A stretch of DNA of 64,000 nt, from contig OX246741.1 of NCBI GenBank assembly GCA_945910005.1, positions 2,590,001 through 2,654,000 on the forward strand, read 5' to 3'. The translations under genes and the position numbers were made by a program. The notes below the pieces were generated by a model. That model had not been told where the DNA came from and made no database searches. It saw only the letters and a list, made by a program, of their open reading frames with translations. Positions 1 to 14,179 of this stretch are shown one piece after another. How positions within the stretch are numbered: the first letter of the stretch is position 1; the number at the start of each line of letters is the position of its first letter. The stretch comes from Isoperla grammatica. Taxonomy: Eukaryota > Arthropoda > Insecta > Plecoptera > Perlodidae.

Positions 1-3000
1 GCTGAAGGAAGCAATTGCTAAACGTTAATTTTCAACACTGGGTAAATATTTGCAGGTACGTCAACAAATGCTCCCAGCTGAGCTTGAGCCAAGAACATAA
101 CGGAGTTTAGTGAAAACCATTGGCCACGGTTCACCTCTTTAGAAAAACGTTTTCAAAGACTTAAATGTAAGTCGTGAATCCATATATCTTCCGAACGAGG
201 CGATTGTAGCCAAAGAGGTGGGTTACATGCATATTCCAATGGATAACGCACCGTTCTGAGAGAAAGGACAAAATAAATAGAAACGATGCCTAAATCTCTC
301 TAGTGCTGCGCTCTGTGTTCAATGCTCATCCCTGCGGCGGCGCCTGGCGGTTATCGCAAGAACCACGCACAGTCGGGGGCTCACTGGGCCGCAACAGGGA
401 CGAGGATCTAGCGAGGAAATGCATCTGTGGCATCGCGACAACATCGTGGAGCATTAACGTAGTGGGGAAGTGGATTACTTGATTTTAAATATATTGAATC
501 AAAGTAATAGTTTATTTTTTTGCCGCTGTTATTAATGCTTTATTTTAAAGTGTGAATTACTTCAAAATAAAATACCTATAATAGAAACAATGCAACATGT
601 TTACTGAGCATTTATAAACTTATGTTGGTAGATATGTGTAAATGTACCGTTTTGCACAATAGATGCTCAATCAATTAATATCTGGAAATGAAGTGTTCTA
701 CACTGATAGTGTTATATCAGAAATACATCTATTAAAGTTTAAAAAACTTCAGCTTTATTGATGGGTTTGGTTTGAAACCGGTATCTGACAAGTTAGAGCT
801 CTTATAACTTGATACAATATATTTTTGATTTAACATTACTCTTAAATGTTATTAATAAGAACAATTACTATAAGGCTAGTTTTACATTAAGAGTACTCCT
901 TTACAGAATTAGGCTATTTTACATACATTATTTTAGTGAAGACAAGCACAAAAATCTAAAGAACAATACTCGAAGTAGTTCACGCGCTATTATTTGTGCA
1001 TGCGTTTGCCTCGACGCCAACTTTGTTCCCAGCAGGTGAAGAGAGTAGATATGCCGCAGTAGCAATATAAATTATACCTCACTGTGTTACGTGCTGAGTC
1101 CTACTACTTTTAGACTTCTGGATACACTTAGCTGGCAGATAGCTGGCAGATAGCTGGCAGATAGCGGGAGACAAAAACTGACAAGTTTAACTTTATAGCT
1201 GCTGCCAAAACTGATATCTCTTTCCGTGAAGAATTCAGGCGACCTGTTAGTTTTCTGTAATTTATCTTTCATGGCGTAGAAATGTTTGTTAATCAGGTTG
1301 ATATTTTTTTTGCGGCCGATTCAAATTACCATTTTATAAACTGTACCGGTTTCCCATTTTGAACTTCTTAATTGCGTTTTGCAGCAAGCCTAACTTTTAT
1401 GTATTCGAATCAGAAGGTCGTAAATCTACAAAAAAAACTACAAAACATCTTTCTATATTATTCATTTGTCATTTAGATGCCAGTAACCCTTTCTTAGTTA
1501 ATTTTCTTACCAATTTTTATTTTATTTATTTATTTTTATAGTAGGCATACATAGTACGTATTATACTAAATTGCATCGTGCAATATTCGATTTCTTTAAA
1601 ATATATGTTGTGTGTCAACTTGCGTCTAACCATATAATATATAAATGCTTCCAGACCACATTTGGTGGAGGTGCCGGGTTTAAGCACGGTTCATTGAATT
1701 GTATGAAAAAGTTAATTCAAGCGAGCTAAAAATATTATTTTTAAAAGTTAAAACCCATCAAGCACGTAACTGAAACTGAAACAGTTGGAGACTGTCGCAT
1801 ACGCCATTTGAAAACTATTTTTTAGTTCCATTACGTCCCAATAGATGAATAAATAAAACTATATCCCGAAAAGTAAACATTTAATTTGAAATTGAAATGG
1901 GGCTCATGAAGCGTTCATGTTTTTTGTTCATTTTCCCCGTTTTCAGTGAGCGCCATAACATCCATCAGGGGCTACGTTATTTCAACGAAAAAAATAGTTT
2001 CACAATTCCGAAAAAGAAACGTGCGTTATGCAAATTCTCGTACGTTCCACGCATTTGTTTTTTTGTAGTTTCCTTATAAAAGCTGCATAGTTTTACTTCA
2101 CGTGATGTTTTACCGTTTGGTATATTATGTATTGTATAGTGTTTATATTTCTTGAATAGAGTTTTATACTAACCCACTATGAGGATATTATACTGGTATA
2201 TAAGAAATAATGAAAGAACTGGCCACAGGAACCATTCACTAACCTGAGAGTATTTCATGCTAATGGACCGCGTTTTCTGATATGTTCACATGTTGTAAAC
2301 AATTAATCTTCGAACAAAATATTCTACAAATTGTAATTTGAATAAATATGGAGCAGGGAATATTAATTATCAACGCAAAACAACTTCTCTATTTCTTTTG
2401 AAATTGTTTGACATCAAACAAAGTTTATACTTTATATTAGCAATCTCGAGACATTTCTGTAATTTCCTCCGCCAAAAAGAGTTTGAATGAGGTGCACAAA
2501 AGAACACATCAACATCAGTCAACGAACAAAGTACCCAACACAAAGCCAATGTTATCTTTCAATGGGAAACTAAATATGCACATTGTTTAGAGTTTTTAAA
2601 GTTGTACTAAAATAGAACGCTATGTAGGTTGGTGTGAGCCAACAATTAGTGCGGACCCGTATGAAGCGGGATCACGCTGTGCGCAGTAGGCCAGAAAGCA
2701 GCCAGGCTTGCATGCAATGGCCTTATCATTCGTGAGGGGATGAGCCCGTGGAAATATGCCAAGCACAGATAACTCCACGAAACGGAAATATGTCTGGAAA
2801 CGTAAATGTCGGGAAAACACGCCACAGTTCACAAAACCAATTATCACTTCCGGTATAAAATAACTTTACTTTCTTCTTGAGTGAACGAGTTACGAAGATT
2901 TTTGTTATGCAAGTTCGTTTGTATGCTAAACACATTGACGGTTGTTTTCATGAGCATAAAGTAAATTTCACAGCACATTGCCGGTGAAGACCTAAAATGA

Positions 3001-4248
3001 AAAAATATTTTAATTTCTCAACGAATTAGTGAGCGTAGCTAAGTCCAACAGAATGGAAATGGTACAGTTTTAGTTTTGTATCTCAATAGAGAACTGACCG
3101 CTATTGATGATATCTAAGATTATTTGCATACTTAGGTCTTGACGAAGATTTGGACAAATATCACTCAAACAAAAGACAATCCAACACCCCCCGTTAGATG
3201 GGAATAGTTGACTATCATGCGTTCAATGAAAGGAAAGCTTCGTTAATTTCGCCATATGCATTTTTAAAACTAAAATAATGATATATGATACATGTTTTGG
3301 TACATCTGTCAACACCACCAACAAGACATATTTTAACTACAATTATTTATTTATTACATTATTGGACTTCACAAAGTAATGTATTTTATTTTGTGACGAC
3401 TAATACAGTTTGTGAACCTTGGAAAAGTCGTTTTTATGTATTCATAACAAAAAGGTATCATGATATTTATCACCTTCAATGTAAAATTGGTGTTATGAAT
3501 GTAAATAAAATATATTACCCTACGATCTAAACCGACTTAGAATTACTTAAGAGTATACACCCTTTATTTTAGTTTGTCGTAAATACTTTATTTAGCACTG
3601 CAACTGAGTTTTTATAACTAGACTAGATAAATATCAAATTATTAATGTGATGAGAAGGCATATTCAAAAATGTAAGAATAATGGTAATAAAGCGTAGCTT
3701 GAAACGTAATGAGTCCTCTGAAATATATGTTATATTTATTACATCACAACATGTTTATTTCACACAAAAATGTTATAATTATTGTTAATTCAACGCAAAG
3801 AATATATATGATTTGTTTGTACAAAATTACAAAGTGCTGCTCTAATGAGAAATGTTTCCATTGCATTTGTTTACATGGCTGCGACCCCAGCTCCGAGTTA
3901 TAAATAGCATAGCTACATCGAGACACGAGTAACATATAATTTAGTTTCACATCAAAAACCTTTGTGGGACTCAATTTCGCTGCTCAAAAGCCTTTGGAGA
4001 CTCCCTGACGAGTTGGCCGGATATATTTTTGTTGGGCAATAATCAGTAATGAAACCCGCTCGGCCGACATAGTGGGAGAGTGAGAGAGAGAGTGATGGAG
4101 CGTTAGAGAGAGGAAGCGCTATACTCATTATTTCCAAGACTGGACATTCATTGGTTGGCTCTTTGAACTGAAGAACATCCCCCCTCCCCCCAATCTGCGG
4201 TCAATGTATCTGTCTTGTGTGTTGCTGTGACGGGAACATATCTATTGA
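1..4248. other. Host non-coding DNA
   Basis: AT-rich sequence with only short frames lacking recognisable motifs. Three 12-bp copies of AGCTGGCAGAT lie at about 1130-1165. A short GA-rich patch is near 4078-4115. No gene is supported. Confidence 0.5.
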
Positions 4249-4655
4249 GCGAAAATTTAAGAACGCGAATCGTCTATTGCGCGAAAGCTCTAGTGCGCGA
4301 AAACTCTAGTCCGCGAATAGCCTAATGCGCGAATGCTCTAATCCGCGAAAACTCTAGACCGCGAAAACTCTAGTCCGCGAAAACTCTAGTCCGCGAAAAA
4401 TATATTGAGCGAATAATTAAATGCGCGAATCTTCTAGTCCGCGAATACTTTAGTGCACGAATGATCTAATGCGCGAAAACTCTAGTCAGCGAAAACTCTA
4501 GTCCGCGAATAGTCTACTGCGCGAAAAATATACCGAGCGAAGAATTAAACTAGCGAATAGTCTATTGAGCGAATGTTCTAATACGCGAATAGCCTAATAA
4601 GCGAAAACTCTAGTCCGCGAAACCTCTAGTCCGCGAAAGCTCTAGTCCGCGAAAC
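4249..4655 (+). repeat. 16-bp GCGAA minisatellite, locus 1
   Basis: About 25 tandem units of 16 bp with consensus near GCGAAAACTCTAGTCC. GCGAA is almost invariant, while the following 11 bases vary widely. Phase is kept strictly at 16 through the array. The entry sequence (CTATTGAGCGAAAATTTAAG) is shared, inverted, with the end of locus 2. Confidence 0.95.
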
Positions 4656-4912
4656 CGGTCCCAACCACTACGTTCCAAAAACATCGCCTGACTAGTGCAG
4701 GCCACCCTGGATGGTAGGCGATACGCTACACACCGGAGCATTGCTAGTTGTGTGGATGCAGGCGTCTTCTTCAGTTGGGATGTATATGGGGATGACAATG
4801 TTCGCTTCAGCCTCATCGTGACGACCATGATTATGTTTTACTTACTCAATAAAATATATGAGATAGCAATGTGTAAATATTAAATTCATTATATATGCTC
4901 ACGTTATGTGAA

Positions 4913-5502
4913 GACAATGGACTTATGAAATATGTTGTTGCATTTTATTTTGTTCAAGTGATATTTGGGCTTTACGCTCATATTTTAGCCACGAGGGTAA
5001 TCGAGACGGTGCTTGGGTAATTACAAATATGAAAAACGCCACATGGCATCCATACCCAAGCCAGGATTCGAACTTGGAAAGCAACAACCGCGGTTTAATA
5101 GACTCACGCGTCACGCCAAATGGACCGCGGCCTACTACGTTGACTTGTTATTTGAACCATAATCCCTGATTGTAGGCTGAAATGTGAACAAATAACAACA
5201 AACTTATAATAACGTGCTCGAAAGTGAATATAATCCATAATGGAACTCCAGTTCGTCCAACGTATAGACAACTAGATAAAATAACTTTACATTATTGTGC
5301 CAAGAAGAAGTGGTTGTTATTTGCGTTCTGACATAAAACCTACCCATACCCATATGGATACGTACACTCCCGTTGCATGCACTGTCTTCCCTTTACGTTC
5401 ATTACACACAACGAAATAGTGTGACATGCGTCGTTTTCGTTACAATATTCGCTTGAGAATTACTTGAGAATTGAGAATTACTACCAAATTGTAGCATTTT
5501 AA
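4913..5502 (-). repeat. Dispersed repeat copy 1 (about 590 bp), with tRNA-like box
   Basis: Near-identical over most of its length to 7476-8040. On the minus strand it contains AAGTTCGAATCCTGG (near 5063-5078), a good RNA polymerase III B-box, suggesting a SINE-derived part. An indel near 5118-5140 distinguishes the copies. Confidence 0.9.
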
Positions 5503-5589
5503 CGTGCCAAGTTACAAAATTTCTCCACACATTTTTAGTTTATAGTTTTTCACCAGACCCTCTCTGAATTATTACATGGTTGGGTTATC

Positions 5590-6637
<1,048 letters not shown>

Positions 6638-7475
6638 TTGTGGTTTAACAACGTACTCGACAGCTCTCTTGAGATAAGGAAAATGGGGAAACAAACCAAA
6701 GTAACAACTATACCATTAATAATATCAGCTAACGGTATTGTTCCACTAAAGCTCCACAATAGTATTGAAGTATTAGGTATCCAGCCAAACGTATACATCA
6801 AGATGCAAAAAGCAAAAATACTGAACACATGTAGAATACTGCGTACATTTTTAAATGTAGAATAATGCAAACTTTGAGAACACATCCACACTGACGGGGG
6901 TTTTACGTGGTTTTTCCCACCGTACGAAGAGCGAGTGCTAGGATTGCTACGAGAAATCACACCGTATATATTTTCAATTAATTTATGAAATTAAGTTTGG
7001 TTCGGAGAAAATACTATAAACAATGATTAATTTATGTTAATTTTAAGTACTTGTTATAAGGTAAATACATGGAAGTACTTGACACTTGTGTCCGTACAAT
7101 ATGCTAATACCGGTTTCGACCTAGTTTGTATGTAATAAATAATAAAAATAATAATATTAATAATAAAAATAATAACATATTATTTAATTATATATTATTT
7201 AATAATAATAAGGTAACGAAAACATACAAATTGTTTGGTACACAAAAATTTCAACTATGCTCACCCAAATTAATAAATGCCTAAACGAATTTATCGTAAT
7301 TATTGGATATAACACGGTACGATTTAAACGTACTTTCGGTCCCGGAAAATGACTTCTACTGCCTTCATTCTATACCTTATCTATTACACTTTATATTTTA
7401 AGCAAACAGACCGAGAGGGGACACTTCTACCAAGAACTACATCGTTATTTCCGACGGGTGACATCTACTCATACA
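6638..7475. other. Host non-coding DNA between repeats
   Basis: AT-rich, with an AATAAT-rich patch at 7138-7212. A segment near 6896-6950 (GGTTTTTCCCACCGT, then GCGAGTGCTAGG) resembles the 3' body of animal SINEs. No gene seen. Confidence 0.5.
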
Positions 7476-8040
7476 GACAATGGACTTATGAAATATGTTG
7501 TTGCATTTTATTTTGTTCAAGTGATATTTGGGCTTTACGCTCATATTTTGGCCACGAGGGTAATCGAGACGGTGCTTGGGTAATTACAAATATGAAAAAC
7601 GCCACATGGCATCCATACCCAAGCCAGGATTCGAACTTGGAAAGCAACAACCGCGGTTTAATAGAATCACGCGTCACGCCAAACGCTGGCTTGTTATTTA
7701 AACCATAACCCCTGATTGTAGGCTGAAATGTGAATAATAAACTTACAATAACGTGCTCGAAAGTGAATATAATCCATAATAGAACTCCAGTTCGTCCAAC
7801 GTATAGACAACTAGATAAAATAACTTTAAATTATTGTGCCAAGAAGAAGTGGTTGTTATTTGCGTTCTGACATAAAACCTACCCATACCCATATGGATAC
7901 GTACACTCCCGTTGCATGCACTGTCTTCCCTTTACGTTCATTACACACAACGAAATAGTGTGACATGCGTCGTTTTCGTTACAATATTCTCTTGAGAATT
8001 ACTTGAGAATTGAGAATCACAACAAAATTGTAGTATTTTA
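7476..8040 (-). repeat. Dispersed repeat copy 2 (565 bp)
   Basis: Second copy of the repeat at 4913-5502 in the same orientation, with a few percent substitutions and a shorter middle. It carries the same B-box on the minus strand (near 7625-7640). Confidence 0.9.
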
Positions 8041-8185
8041 ATATTACTATTAACAAGCAGAAGGTGACTGTTACTATCCACGATTTACTTTACGTATGGT
8101 GTACATACAAATTATGACATGTTTGTTTATAGCCAACTTCAGTTTTATGGATAATCTACGGATATAGCAATTCTAATATAAGTAT

Positions 8186-8257
8186 GCCCTGACTTGACAT
8201 CGAACACAGATCTGCGGCATTGCACGCCATTGCTCTTCCCACTTGAGCTACCGGGAC
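8186..8257 (-). repeat. tRNA-derived SINE head (tRNA-like)
   Basis: On the minus strand an A-box TAGCTCAAGTGGG and a B-box-like GTGTTCGATGTC flank an anticodon-like hairpin (GGC-GTGCAAT-GCC, GCA in the anticodon place). The acceptor ends pair imperfectly. A SINE head or tRNA pseudogene is more likely than a working tRNA. Confidence 0.6.
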
Positions 8258-10011
8258 GACATAAACTAACTTCTATTAAATTGATTAATTTGTTGTTGTA
8301 TTGTTGACACATCGAACAGTGGACTGCATATACCGCAAAAATGTTTTACGTTTTGTAATTATATTTTAAAGTAAAAATTAATATATTCTCTTTGTATATA
8401 CTCTCGATTCGTAATATCCTCGAATACAATAATCATATAAGCAAGTTGTGTTTGTTAAATTTTATCTTATTGGTAATCTACTTTGAAGAAATGTCATGTG
8501 TTTCATCACTTGTAAAAAAGAAGTAGAACACTTCAGATTAATTGGATGATTGATATAATTTAATTAAATAAAAATACAAAATTTGTATTTTTATTTAAGT
8601 AAATACATTTAATGTGTTCATATTTACGAAGTTGTCAACTAATTTAGTAGAAGATGAACATTAAAAAAAGAGGAAAATTCCCTTTTAAATACGTATTAAC
8701 ATTTGTTTATTGATAATTCGCCAAGACTAATGCCGTGTATAGTGGGGAAGGGGCTTGGGGGCTTCAGCCGAGTCAATTCCCCCTTAGCCTCCCCTGAAAT
8801 CCCGTCGTTTAATTAAATTATTACATTTTAATATAATTAAATAAACATATGATCACAACCATTTTTTATATACCAACCACTAACCATTTTTAATATATAA
8901 TATTAATTTGTAAAGTACAAGACCAACCCTCATTTAAACCTTGGACAAATTTGGAAGGTGACGATATTTCGGGTCTTCTTACATTTTTTTTTTTTTTACC
9001 ACCAGTGAAAATCGCGACGATGAGTGAGTGCTTAATTTATGAAGAAGCATTCATGTCATGGTTAACATGCGCTACACAGGATTCAAATCTGAATGCCAGA
9101 ACCGCGGTTTACTACTCTAACGACAAGCCGTCAATGACCGCCTATCGTTGGCTTTGGTTCATTTTACATGCATATGATTTACCATGAAAAAGCATAGTAA
9201 TATTATCTGAATATTTTAACTCCAAGTAATGTGCGCGTGGTAAATTAAAGGTTGCTCTTCTTGTGTTATTAAGTACATAATCGAAATAATCAAATCACTT
9301 ACCGATACATATTCATAACAAAAATATGCTGTCTGCGCTGTGTATTATACCGAAATGGACGTAAGCGCAAATTTGTTATAACTAGAGTTTTTGTATGTGT
9401 CGTTTATCTTGATTTATTATCATTAATAATTCGTGAAGCAATAAGAACCTGGAATACACGAATATTACTTTTAATATTACTGAATAGAATAGACATGTAA
9501 TAAATAAATAAAATAAAATGTGTAAACCAATTGGGTGTGATAACGTGAACATGCTGCTTGTGTGGAGACATCATTGTAAATAAATCACTGTATTGTTAAC
9601 CTACATCAGTATAAGAATACTTATTACTACCTAGTAAAGTTACGGTGAAAACTAAAATACTGGGAGATTGAGATATCTATTTTCTCCACATCTAAATAAT
9701 ACTTGTGTCAATTGTGATTGAGTGACAACGTCATTTGACGTTATCAGGAGTGGACCACCTGACAGCACAAAATGTATAATACGTGATATATATACGCAAA
9801 CAGGTAACATTAACAAGCAACCGCTCGCAATCGGTGATGATGACGGGGCGAAGGTGAGGGGGGGGGGAAGGGGGGGTGACCCTTGGCGGCACGGTAGGTT
9901 AAGCGCAAGAACGGCACATCAATATTCTTGGCAGGCGGTCTGAGTCGAACGTTTTCAGGTCCGACAATATACACAGTATACCTGACCGCAGATATCCTGC
10001 TGCGCCTTAAT
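8258..10011. other. Host non-coding DNA
   Basis: AT-rich; a second tRNA-like piece on the minus strand near 9075-9130 (GATTTGAATCC B-box and the ACCGCGGTTTA block also present in the 4913-5502 repeat). G-rich runs lie near 9860-9877. No gene supported. Confidence 0.5.
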
Positions 10012-10400
10012 GCAAAGAAAACTCTAATGCGCGAAAGTTCTATTGCGCGAAAACTCTAGTCCGCGAAAACTCTAGTGCGCGAATAGCCTATTGCGCGAAA
10101 TTTCTAGTAAGCGAAACCTTAGGTGCGCGAAGAGTCTAGTCCGCGAACACCTTAATGCGCGAAAAATCTGTTGCGCGAAAACTCTAGTCCGCGAAAACTC
10201 TAGTGCGCGAATAGCCTATTGCGCGAAATTTCCAGTAAGCGAAACCTTAAGTGCGCGAAAAGTCTAGTGCGCGAAATATCTAGTTAGCGAATCTTCTAAT
10301 GCGCGAATACTCTAGTGAGCGAAACTTCTATTGCGCGAATGATCGGGTGCGCGAATTTCGCTAACTAGAACTTTCGCGCACTTAAATTTTCGCTCAATAG
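10012..10400 (+). repeat. 16-bp GCGAA minisatellite, locus 2
   Basis: About 21 units of 16 bp in plus orientation, then two or three units in reverse orientation (10357-10400). Units 2-6 and 10-14 match almost exactly, giving a 128-bp (8-unit) higher-order repeat. Confidence 0.95.
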
Positions 10401-12498
10401 CTATGCAGCCGCTGTGACCAGCACAGTGGTAGCCTATCAATCGCATTAAAAGCAGATTTCTCATATCGAGGGTTCCTGGCAATAACTAAGTGCCTTGAAA
10501 GATATTTATGCAAATGTATCATTAGCTTTGCTGAAAGACTTAGAAAAGACTGATCAAAACCTATAAATACAAGAAAAATGAGTGCTATAATGTTTGCAAT
10601 AAGTGACAAAATAACAAGTAAGTAAATAACCGTAAATACGTTTAAAACCTTGCGTATATTCAATAGCGGTAAACTGGAGCTTTAGGATCTACTGTATTCG
10701 AACAAAAATTCTGCATAATCAAGCATTTAAGTGAACATCACGTTGCAAAAAACATTCTTAATTAACAAAATTATATCTGAAATAATCAGTGCTTATATAT
10801 TATACATGATAATATTGACAGCAGTTTGAAAAGTGAAAACAAAACTTCTTAAATATTTACAGAATATTAACTAATTTAGATCGTTTTAAAGGACATACGT
10901 ACACGTATATATTGTTATTCAAATTTTAAGTATTTATAAGAATATAAAAATACTCTAGATAAAGAAAATCATGTATACATTATGAATGATTTTCTATAAA
11001 ATGTTTAAATTACTTTTAGCTATTATAGGGTTTCTAAAATCATTATAGTACCTAGTACGCATGATTGATGCCTATACGTATGCTAAATCAACTACGACAC
11101 ACTGTAAATTATTTAGAGTTGAACGTATGATGTGGCTCTTACATCATGAGTGTGTAAACACTAATACGTCTGTTCCTTTACAAGTATAAACATTGAGGCC
11201 TCGAGTCATGTGTGTGTTTGAACCCCATCTCTTTGTCCCGGGTCTATCCTCCAGGATCAATTTTTACGTCAAACAGAAATAACCCATTTAAACTCCCTGG
11301 CAGGGTTCTTTACAAGAGACATCAGGGGGCAGCACGCGCGCATAATCTCATGATAGTCGTTGTGATTCTACCCAAAACACAATCAACGTACCTCCTTGAT
11401 CATCCACCTCCTTGAATAGCCCCCCCCCCCCCCCCCCGTACAGAGCAGAGCAAGACGCCATTAGGCTAAGACCTTTGCAGTCCAACCGCGGAAGCCGGAC
11501 CTCTCTAGTTAACTTAATTATCTAAATGGACTTTTTCAATTACGAGTTACATTGATTACGAAGAGGATCCATTCACATAATTGACGAACTGTAAGGGAAC
11601 TAATTCGGTTGAAATAAATTCCGACTCGATATTTTGTGGTGGATATTTCACGGTAGAAGTATTGGACCCTCGGGCTCCTTTCTTGCGAGGACAAAAGTCA
11701 AAAGACTGGATCCTAAAAGGGTTCATTTTTTCATCATATTTATTGAGTTCAATACGCAACCAAAAATTGTTTTAAAAGTCGTTTTTCATCACTTTCACAC
11801 AAAAAAGTTGCGATGCGACAGCATTTTTACAAAACATTGTATAATACATTTCTGAATTCTATTTACCAATCTTTATTATTCCTTATACGATCCAAAATTG
11901 TGTAATCTAGTGTTTAAAAAGCCTGAAAAAAATATAAAACACACACACACTTATACAAATAATAATAATAATGAATGGATGATTGATCACCGGGATTGGT
12001 GTGTGTTTACTGTTTTAAAGATCAAATGTTTCATACACATAATATTCAATTCGGTTAATCAAGCTAGTTCTAGAAATGGTGTAGTAGATATATTCCTGTG
12101 ATGTTTTACGAAAAGCTGCCTGCGAATTATAATTGAAGTGAGTTTCCGGAGAGGTGTTGGGTTTTGAAGGGGGGGGGGGGGGAGATTCTATACTTTCTCA
12201 TTACTTAAATATTAAAATATGTAGACAAGTTCACGGGAAGCTTTTAAATTAACTTTCAAATGCAATTTTCTTTATATTTGACAAAGTTGATGAACACCAT
12301 TAGGGGATGACTGTTAAAAGTCGGAGGGTGGGAAACCATTGTTGTGTGAGTATTTATTTACTTTGCGCAATGTTCAGTGGGACTTATACAAGAACTGAAC
12401 AAACCCAAGTTAAAATAAATCTATAGAGTGCTGTTGAGTTCAACAAATAGAGCTGCTCTCCCCAACTGAAAGCTTTATAGATGGATTCAGTTCAGTAT

Positions 12499-12501
<3 letters not shown>
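10401..12501. other. Host non-coding DNA
   Basis: AT-rich DNA with a C17 tract near 11420 and a G13 tract near 12169. Short frames only, with no supported gene. Confidence 0.5.

Positions 12502-12530
<29 letters not shown>
12502..12530. repeat. (TA)n outside the left palindrome arm
   Basis: An alternating TA run about 30 bp outside the left arm end; a matching one abuts the right arm (14180-14216). Confidence 0.9.
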
Positions 12531-12534
<4 letters not shown>

Positions 12535-12633
12535 TTTTCAAGTTTTCGCGGACATATGTGTACTTGCAACTTTCTGGGGATTGTTGCCGCGAATAATGTA
12601 CTAAAGAAGGAGGTACTGACTTACCCTTCCCTT

Positions 12634-12673
12634 CCTGACGTTTCGGGAAAGTCACATCTCCCATCTTCAGAGG
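12634..12673 (-). ncRNA. Hammerhead-ribozyme-like motif (left arm)
   Basis: Exact mirror of 14067-14106. On the minus strand it reads CCT-CTGAAGA, a GGGA/TCCC stem, GAAA, then ACGTC-AGG. Confidence 0.6.
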
Positions 12674-13368
12674 CCCTCACTCGACGATGTGCATCTCGAG
12701 CTTCGAAGCCGCGAACTGACTGGTTCAGTCGTTGTCATTCCTCTCGCGTGTGTGTCTGCGTCATGGTTCTTATCTCGTAGTGAAACCAGGTTGGATCGAC
12801 TACGCGTCAGGGGTCCACGTTCAGGGGTAGTGACGTACTCCACGCCCCTAGGGCTGGGGCCTTGTGTTGGCGTCACGACGTTAACGCTGTCAAAACGTTG
12901 CACACGGGCTTCTTGTTGGTGTTGAAGGAGAACTGGTTTCCAGGAAGTAGGCAAACGTTGTCCGTCATCCCGTTTGTTAAGGCTTCCCGGTCTCTTCTCT
13001 ATCTCAATAGCCTCTCGAATGACACGTACTTGAAATTCATTGACCGAAGCTAGCGTTCTGGTGTTTTCAAAGCTTATAGAGTGGCCGGTTTTTTTGACGT
13101 GTTGGGCCAGGCCTGATGTCTCTCTGCCACTGTTGACTGCTAATCGATGTTCATCCCGTCTCACCGATATACGTCGGTTGGTCTGACCAACATACACTTC
13201 CCCGCACGACCCACACGGGACTTCATAAACCCCATGGGCTTCAAGTGGTATGTTGTCTTTAGCGTTGCGTAACATAGTGCTTATCTTTCTGTAAGGGCGA
13301 TACGTAGTTTTTATGTTATGTTTTTTAAGCAACTTGCCTATTTTTTCCGATGTTCCCCTTAAGTACAA
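12667..13368 (-). pseudogene. Penelope-like GIY-YIG endonuclease fragment (left copy)
   Basis: Translation is identical to the right copy over 233 codons. There is no ATG at its inner end (first codon TTG at the palindrome centre), so it is an N-terminally truncated retroelement protein lacking the reverse transcriptase. Domain details are given for the right copy. Confidence 0.85.
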
Positions 13369-13371
13369 AGT

Positions 13372-14073
13372 TTGTACTTAAGGGGAACATCGGAAAAAAT
13401 AGGCAAGTTGCTTAAAAAACATAACATAAAAACTACGTATCGCCCTTACAGAAAGATAAGCACTATGTTACGCAACGCTAAAGACAACATACCACTTGAA
13501 GCCCATGGGGTTTATGAAGTCCCGTGTGGGTCGTGCGGGGAAGTGTATGTTGGTCAGACCAACCGACGTATATCGGTGAGACGGGATGAACATCGATTAG
13601 CAGTCAACAGTGGCAGAGAGACATCAGGCCTGGCCCAACACGTCAAAAAAACCGGCCACTCTATAAGCTTTGAAAACACCAGAACGCTAGCTTCGGTCAA
13701 TGAATTTCAAGTACGTGTCATTCGAGAGGCTATTGAGATAGAGAAGAGACCGGGAAGCCTTAACAAACGGGATGACGGACAACGTTTGCCTACTTCCTGG
13801 AAACCAGTTCTCCTTCAACACCAACAAGAAGCCCGTGTGCAACGTTTTGACAGCGTTAACGTCGTGACGCCAACACAAGGCCCCAGCCCTAGGGGCGTGG
13901 AGTACGTCACTACCCCTGAACGTGGACCCCTGACGCGTAGTCGATCCAACCTGGTTTCACTACGAGATAAGAACCATGACGCAGACACACACGCGAGAGG
14001 AATGACAACGACTGAACCAGTCAGTTCGCGGCTTCGAAGCTCGAGATGCACATCGTCGAGTGAGGGCCTCTGA
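13372..14073 (+). pseudogene. Penelope-like GIY-YIG endonuclease fragment (right copy)
   Basis: C-terminal part of a Penelope-like retroelement polyprotein. The GIY-YIG core reads GVYEVPCGSCGEVYVGQT at 46-63, with the C52-x2-C55 pair between the two strands, as in this class. Basic residues follow (RR near 65-71), then an E119 region (REAIEIEK) and PGSLNKRDD (127-135), matching the conserved C-terminal Glu and Asn blocks. Residues after 150 are low-conservation. There is no ATG near the start and no reverse transcriptase, so it is a 5'-truncated dead copy. The stop codon TGA (14071-14073) lies inside the CTGA core of the hammerhead-like motif. Confidence 0.88.
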
Positions 14074-14106
14074 AGATGGGAGATGTGACTTTCCCGAAAC
14101 GTCAGG
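14067..14106 (+). ncRNA. Hammerhead-ribozyme-like motif (right arm)
   Basis: CCT (14067-14069) could pair with AGG (14104-14106) as stem I. CTGAAGA (14070-14076) fits the CUGANGA core. GGGA/TCCC forms stem II with one unpaired T next to the core. GAAA (14096-14099) is followed by CGTC, so ACGT could form the tiny stem III, probably in a dimer. Cleavage would follow the C of GTC. Penelope-like elements are known to carry such ribozymes. Confidence 0.6.
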
Positions 14107-14176
14107 AAGGGAAGGGTAAGTCAGTACCTCCTTCTTTAGTACATTATTCGCGGCAACAATCCCCAGAAAGTTGCAA

Positions 14177-14179
<3 letters not shown>

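Larger units (their letters stand above)
12560..13369 (-). mobile_element. 5'-truncated Penelope-like element, left palindrome arm
   Basis: An 810-bp arm reading outward on the minus strand, the exact mirror of 13371-14180 about base 13370. It carries a GIY-YIG endonuclease fragment (frame 12667-13368) and the hammerhead-like motif at 12634-12673, and ends near a TA run. The reverse transcriptase is missing. Confidence 0.9.

Noticed and set aside
8186..8257. Functional tRNA gene
   Set aside because: Acceptor stem has mismatches and the T-arm is poor; tRNA-derived SINE head is more likely.
12689..13053. Antisense frames in the Penelope palindrome
   Set aside because: Shadows of the GIY-YIG frame on the opposite strand.
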